NCBI GenBank assembly: GCA_950295325.1
Contig: OX485803.1
Coordinates: 63,441,554 to 63,505,553, forward strand
Direction: 5' to 3'
DNA: 64,000 bases
DNA from: Polytrichum commune
Lineage: Eukaryota > Streptophyta > Polytrichopsida > Polytrichales > Polytrichaceae
In this document: positions 61,364 through 64,000 of the stretch, piece by piece
Position numbering within the stretch: position 1 is the first letter of the stretch
Layout of the letters: each line of letters begins with the position of its first letter
Position numbers and translations under genes: made by a program
Notes under the pieces: generated by a model
Database searches by the model: none
What the model saw: the letters and a program-made list of their open reading frames with translations, nothing else
Told to the model about the DNA's origin: nothing

Positions 61364-61475
61364 TTTTACCTCATACTACAACACAGTCCGCTGTGTTAAG
61401 TATTTGGATAACGGGCTCACATTCATGCCGGTACCATGTGCATGCATTTCTTTTTCTTTTCTTTTTCTTTTCCCG
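61364..61475 (+). mobile_element. LINE 3'-tail fragment
   Basis: Carries CTCATACTACAACACAGTCC, gctgtgttaagtatttgga and the taacgggctcacattcatgc block seen at 42.9 and 58.05 kb, followed by a T-rich tail. Stem-loop ACACAG-TCCG-CTGTGT at about 61382-61397. Confidence 0.75.
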
Positions 61476-62159
61476 TTTTTTACAATTCAAAATAAAATGA
61501 AATGCATTTGCCGGCTCTAAGCTACTTGGGCTGCCCCTTGCCCAGTAACAAGGAAATAATGTTGTAGATTATAGCGAGGGATGCATGACTCTCTTTGTAA
61601 CGAGGGACATTTTGTGAATAAGGGCATGCTTAAGGACTGATCATAAATCGCACAATGCGTCCTCCCAAGGAGCTTATTGACCGTGAAACTCTGTCACAAA
61701 ATTCAGGCCGTTGGATAATGAGTAGATTAACGATCCAGATGAGGTTGTGTATGAAGGCTGGCTATGATCAACGGCGAGCACTTAACCCCCCCCTGGGGGC
61801 CTTTTTCTATTACAGAAAGCCCTTCCCTCAGGGTCTTCCCTTGGACTTCAATTTGCCACCTGGACAGCCGCGATTGGGCTTCAAACCCCGGCACAAATAT
61901 TTCCATCCAGAAATGGTGCAGAATTCATCCATCCAAACCGTTCATCCGAACAATCCTCTGCGCTGTGTGTGTGTGCGCCAGCTTGGCTTGCGTTGCATTT
62001 GCCTTCGTTATTCGCAATTTGCTTGCGATTTGGCGAGTTGGGCCGGGACTTCGTGACCGAAAGTAGGATCGTGACCAACCACTCCGCAGTAGCAGCAGAT
62101 TGCTTGCCGGATTCTTGCAGAGGACACGATTGTGAGGAGAGAAAGGATCCGTGGTGGTC
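61476..62159 (+). promoter_or_regulatory. Upstream region of the last gene
   Basis: Unique sequence between a LINE tail and ATG 62160. GC content rises from about 61780, which fits a promoter and 5' leader. An open frame at 61655-62056 is probably chance. No TATA box is obvious close to the ATG. Confidence 0.35.
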
Positions 62160-63832
62160 ATGGGAAACCAGCAGGCGTGCTGGGTTTTGTTGGCGGTGGC
62201 AGCTTTGAGCTTCGTGGCATGCGATGCAGCTTTGGTTTCCGACCCCTCCGCGACTGTCACACCTGCGTTTTTGTGGTCGGATTCAAGGTAAGCCGAGCGT
62301 TCGTTGTGATTTTGTATCTGCCACTTGCAGATTTTGAGCTGGGCTATGCCAAGTTTTAGGGTTAGGGTGTGCAGAGGGATTGAAGCTCTTTCATATCTGC
62401 CCCTCATGTGGTCATAATGAGAAGAGATTGCCGATCTGTTATCGAAATTCAATTTCCTAATTCCTATCTCGATGAGATCATCAAGAGTGCCTTCTTTGTC
62501 GAGTCAGGGAGATGTGATCCAGGAGATTTATTCACGGTAGTAGTTCAAGAATAGCTAAACTCTGCAGTGTATAAGGTGCATCAAGTTAACCAGAATTATT
62601 TTCAAATGTATGATTCTTGGGAGACTGTGAATTGGCCTCTCACGCTGCTGAGTGGCCTTGGTGATTGCCTTACAGATTATTTGGTGCAAAGGAGCGGAGT
62701 GTCAATTATGAGTCGCATACTTCTGAAAGCTTAGGAAATGCCATCTTCGAGGGTTTTGGCAGGAGTTCAGCTGCAGAGGTAGGGTTTCTTCTTCTATTGG
62801 TTCTGTGGTCGAATCTGTTATGGGTTGTACTTTCCTGAAGGATGCGGTGTCACTTTCCGTTTGTCAAATTACTCGCACTTATGAAGTTATGGCAGATTGT
62901 ATGGTTGCTTTTAAGATGAAGGGTTGCACCCTACGAGAATTGATTCGGTTTCTTACAGCTCAGAATCACGATGCAATTTCTTGGATAGTGGCATGTTATC
63001 AATCAGACAGCCTGTGACTTTACTGTAATGGCTATCTTCAGATAGGAAGCATTTCGGAAACAGATAATATTTTCAACATTTGTTTGCTTCCATTGAGTTG
63101 GGGATTGTTGAATGCAGGAGTCTGGTGCCAAGGATGTAAAGATGCCAGAGCTAATTCTCGCCTTTATTGGGCAGGAGGTGAGTGATTGCGCATTTTCTAT
63201 TGAGATTGTCACATTATAGTGTTGTAATACATTGACAGTCTATGAAGTTTCTCTCTGTAGGAGGTCAGTAATCAAGAATTGTAGATTTATGTTTTGAGTT
63301 TGTTGATGAGCAGCTGCAGGCAGTGGATGTTTCTCGAACTCATTCTTCTGCTTCGACTGACGTACTGGATGTTATTCAGGTATTTCTTCAACCACCACCC
63401 TTGAAAGTGGTTTCCATTTTTGTCTGAGCTGATACTTCAGAAGCATTGTGATCTTGAAGCTGATATTTCTTCACTTTCAAATATTTTCTTGATCCTGTTG
63501 TGTTGTATATTATCCAAACTGCTGATATTCTGAAAACTTTTGTGCTTCATCTTGAACATTACTTGGTTCAGATTTTTGTGACTATATTGGCACATAGCGT
63601 GGTCACTAACCATTGTTTCCTTTTACAGACATCCATGGCAGGTGCCAAATACTCGTTATCTATTCCGTACGTGACTGTTGGCAGTGATGAAACCTCAATG
63701 GCAGAATCTTTTCTTTCAACTGTACAGAAGAAGCTGGGATCGGACGTGAAGATGGGAGATGCAGTTGTCACAGGCTCCTGCTCTGTTCAAAAGCATGGTA
63801 TTAAGAACCTTGCTGGTGTACATGACATTGAG
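62160..63832 (+). CDS. V-ATPase accessory (Ac45/VOA1-like) membrane protein, 5' exons
   Basis: Exons 62160-62287, 62700-62778, 63118-63177, 63314-63379 and 63629-63832 join in frame (AG|GTAAGC donor with one base from exon 2, then phase-0 joints) to give 179 residues; the gene runs off the window. The N-terminus is a signal peptide (ACWVLLAVAALSFVACDAA), followed by TPAFLWSDS. Short exons give VNYESHTSESLGNAIFEGFG, KMPELILAFIGQE-LQAVDVSRTHSS and SLSIPYVTVGSDETSMAES. This order fits the lumenal part of plant type I membrane proteins related to ATP6AP1/Ac45 and yeast Voa1, which assist V-ATPase assembly in the endomembrane system. That assignment is from motif memory and moderate. Alternative: another ER protein of unknown role. 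All exon borders are GT-AG. Confidence 0.6.
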
Positions 63833-64000
63833 GTAATCTTTTTTCTCTGCTAAAATTATCCCTGCAAAAGGATTTACTCAAAAGGTATATTGAACCATTA
63901 GGATGCCGAATTGGGATATGTATTTTTCTCTTTGGAACATGGGGCCTGCAAGCAATGACTATTGGTGCAGCTCATCTTTTTTCACCAGAGTGAAATATTC
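63833..64000 (+). other. Intron 5 of the last gene, running out of the window
   Basis: Starts GTAATC after GAG. No acceptor is evident before the window ends. Confidence 0.5.

Noticed and set aside
61655-62056. 133-codon ORF upstream of the last gene
   Set aside because: Unrecognised, overlaps the likely promoter and leader, and competes with other open frames in the same GC-rich stretch.

Overview
This window looks like plant nuclear DNA. Genes have GT-AG introns, plant-type telomere motifs (CCCTAAA and its complement) occur at about 8.57, 14.81 and 15.59 kb, one gene encodes a plastid-type SufB-like protein, and the mobile elements belong to plant families (PIF/Harbinger, MULE, non-LTR LINE, hAT-like and mariner-like MITEs). 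The types of transposase and LINE suggest a seedless plant (moss, lycophyte or fern) with a transposon-rich genome. That placement is an inference; I cannot name the species.

Layout. 0.7-7.2 kb: three copies of an LTR-like repeat around a two-exon SufB-like gene (2157-4782) that has lost residues needed for Fe-S scaffold activity. 8-9.3 kb: a dispersed repeat and a broken ORF. 9.9-12.8 kb: an intact two-exon transposase-like gene on the minus strand. 13.0-14.2 kb: about 17 copies of a 22-bp palindrome whose core is TTTGGGTCG-NN-CGACCCAAA. 16.4-25.6 kb: a large plus-strand gene of phase-0 exons (18368-24286, with further exons to 25227). It carries a ParB/DGQHR-like motif and an FCP1-like HAD phosphatase domain. 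The same palindrome is present in all four introns of the 1,650-codon ORF (including the 5'-UTR intron), twice inside an exon, in degraded form in the last downstream intron, and more diverged in the 3' flank.

26-44 kb: mainly transposons. These are a coiled-coil pseudogene, a TIR element, a complete PIF/Harbinger element (28765-32199) with its Myb-like partner gene and one nonsense codon in the transposase, an adjacent MITE sharing the TAA target site, an 810-bp TIR element inside a tandem duplication, a hAT-like MITE with 8-bp target duplications, and a mariner-like MITE with related empty sites elsewhere in the window. 45.6-47 kb: a second, unrelated family of short palindromes (core GTAGGGCGTTAACGCCCTAC) in tandem repeats. 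50.4-52.8 kb: a decayed MULE transposase with a SWIM zinc finger. 56.4-57.7 kb: a broken RNase H-like gene. 58.0-59.2 kb: a 5'-truncated LINE whose 3' tail recurs at two other places with a covarying stem-loop. 62.16 kb to the end: the first five exons of a host gene for a secretory-pathway membrane protein resembling the V-ATPase accessory family Ac45/VOA1.

The most unusual system is the palindrome-linked gene pair at 9.9-25.6 kb. Two divergent multi-exon genes, one transposase-like and one ParB/HAD-like, are joined by an array of palindromes that also fills the introns of the second gene. It may be one large mobile unit or a self-regulated locus; I found no clear outer ends.
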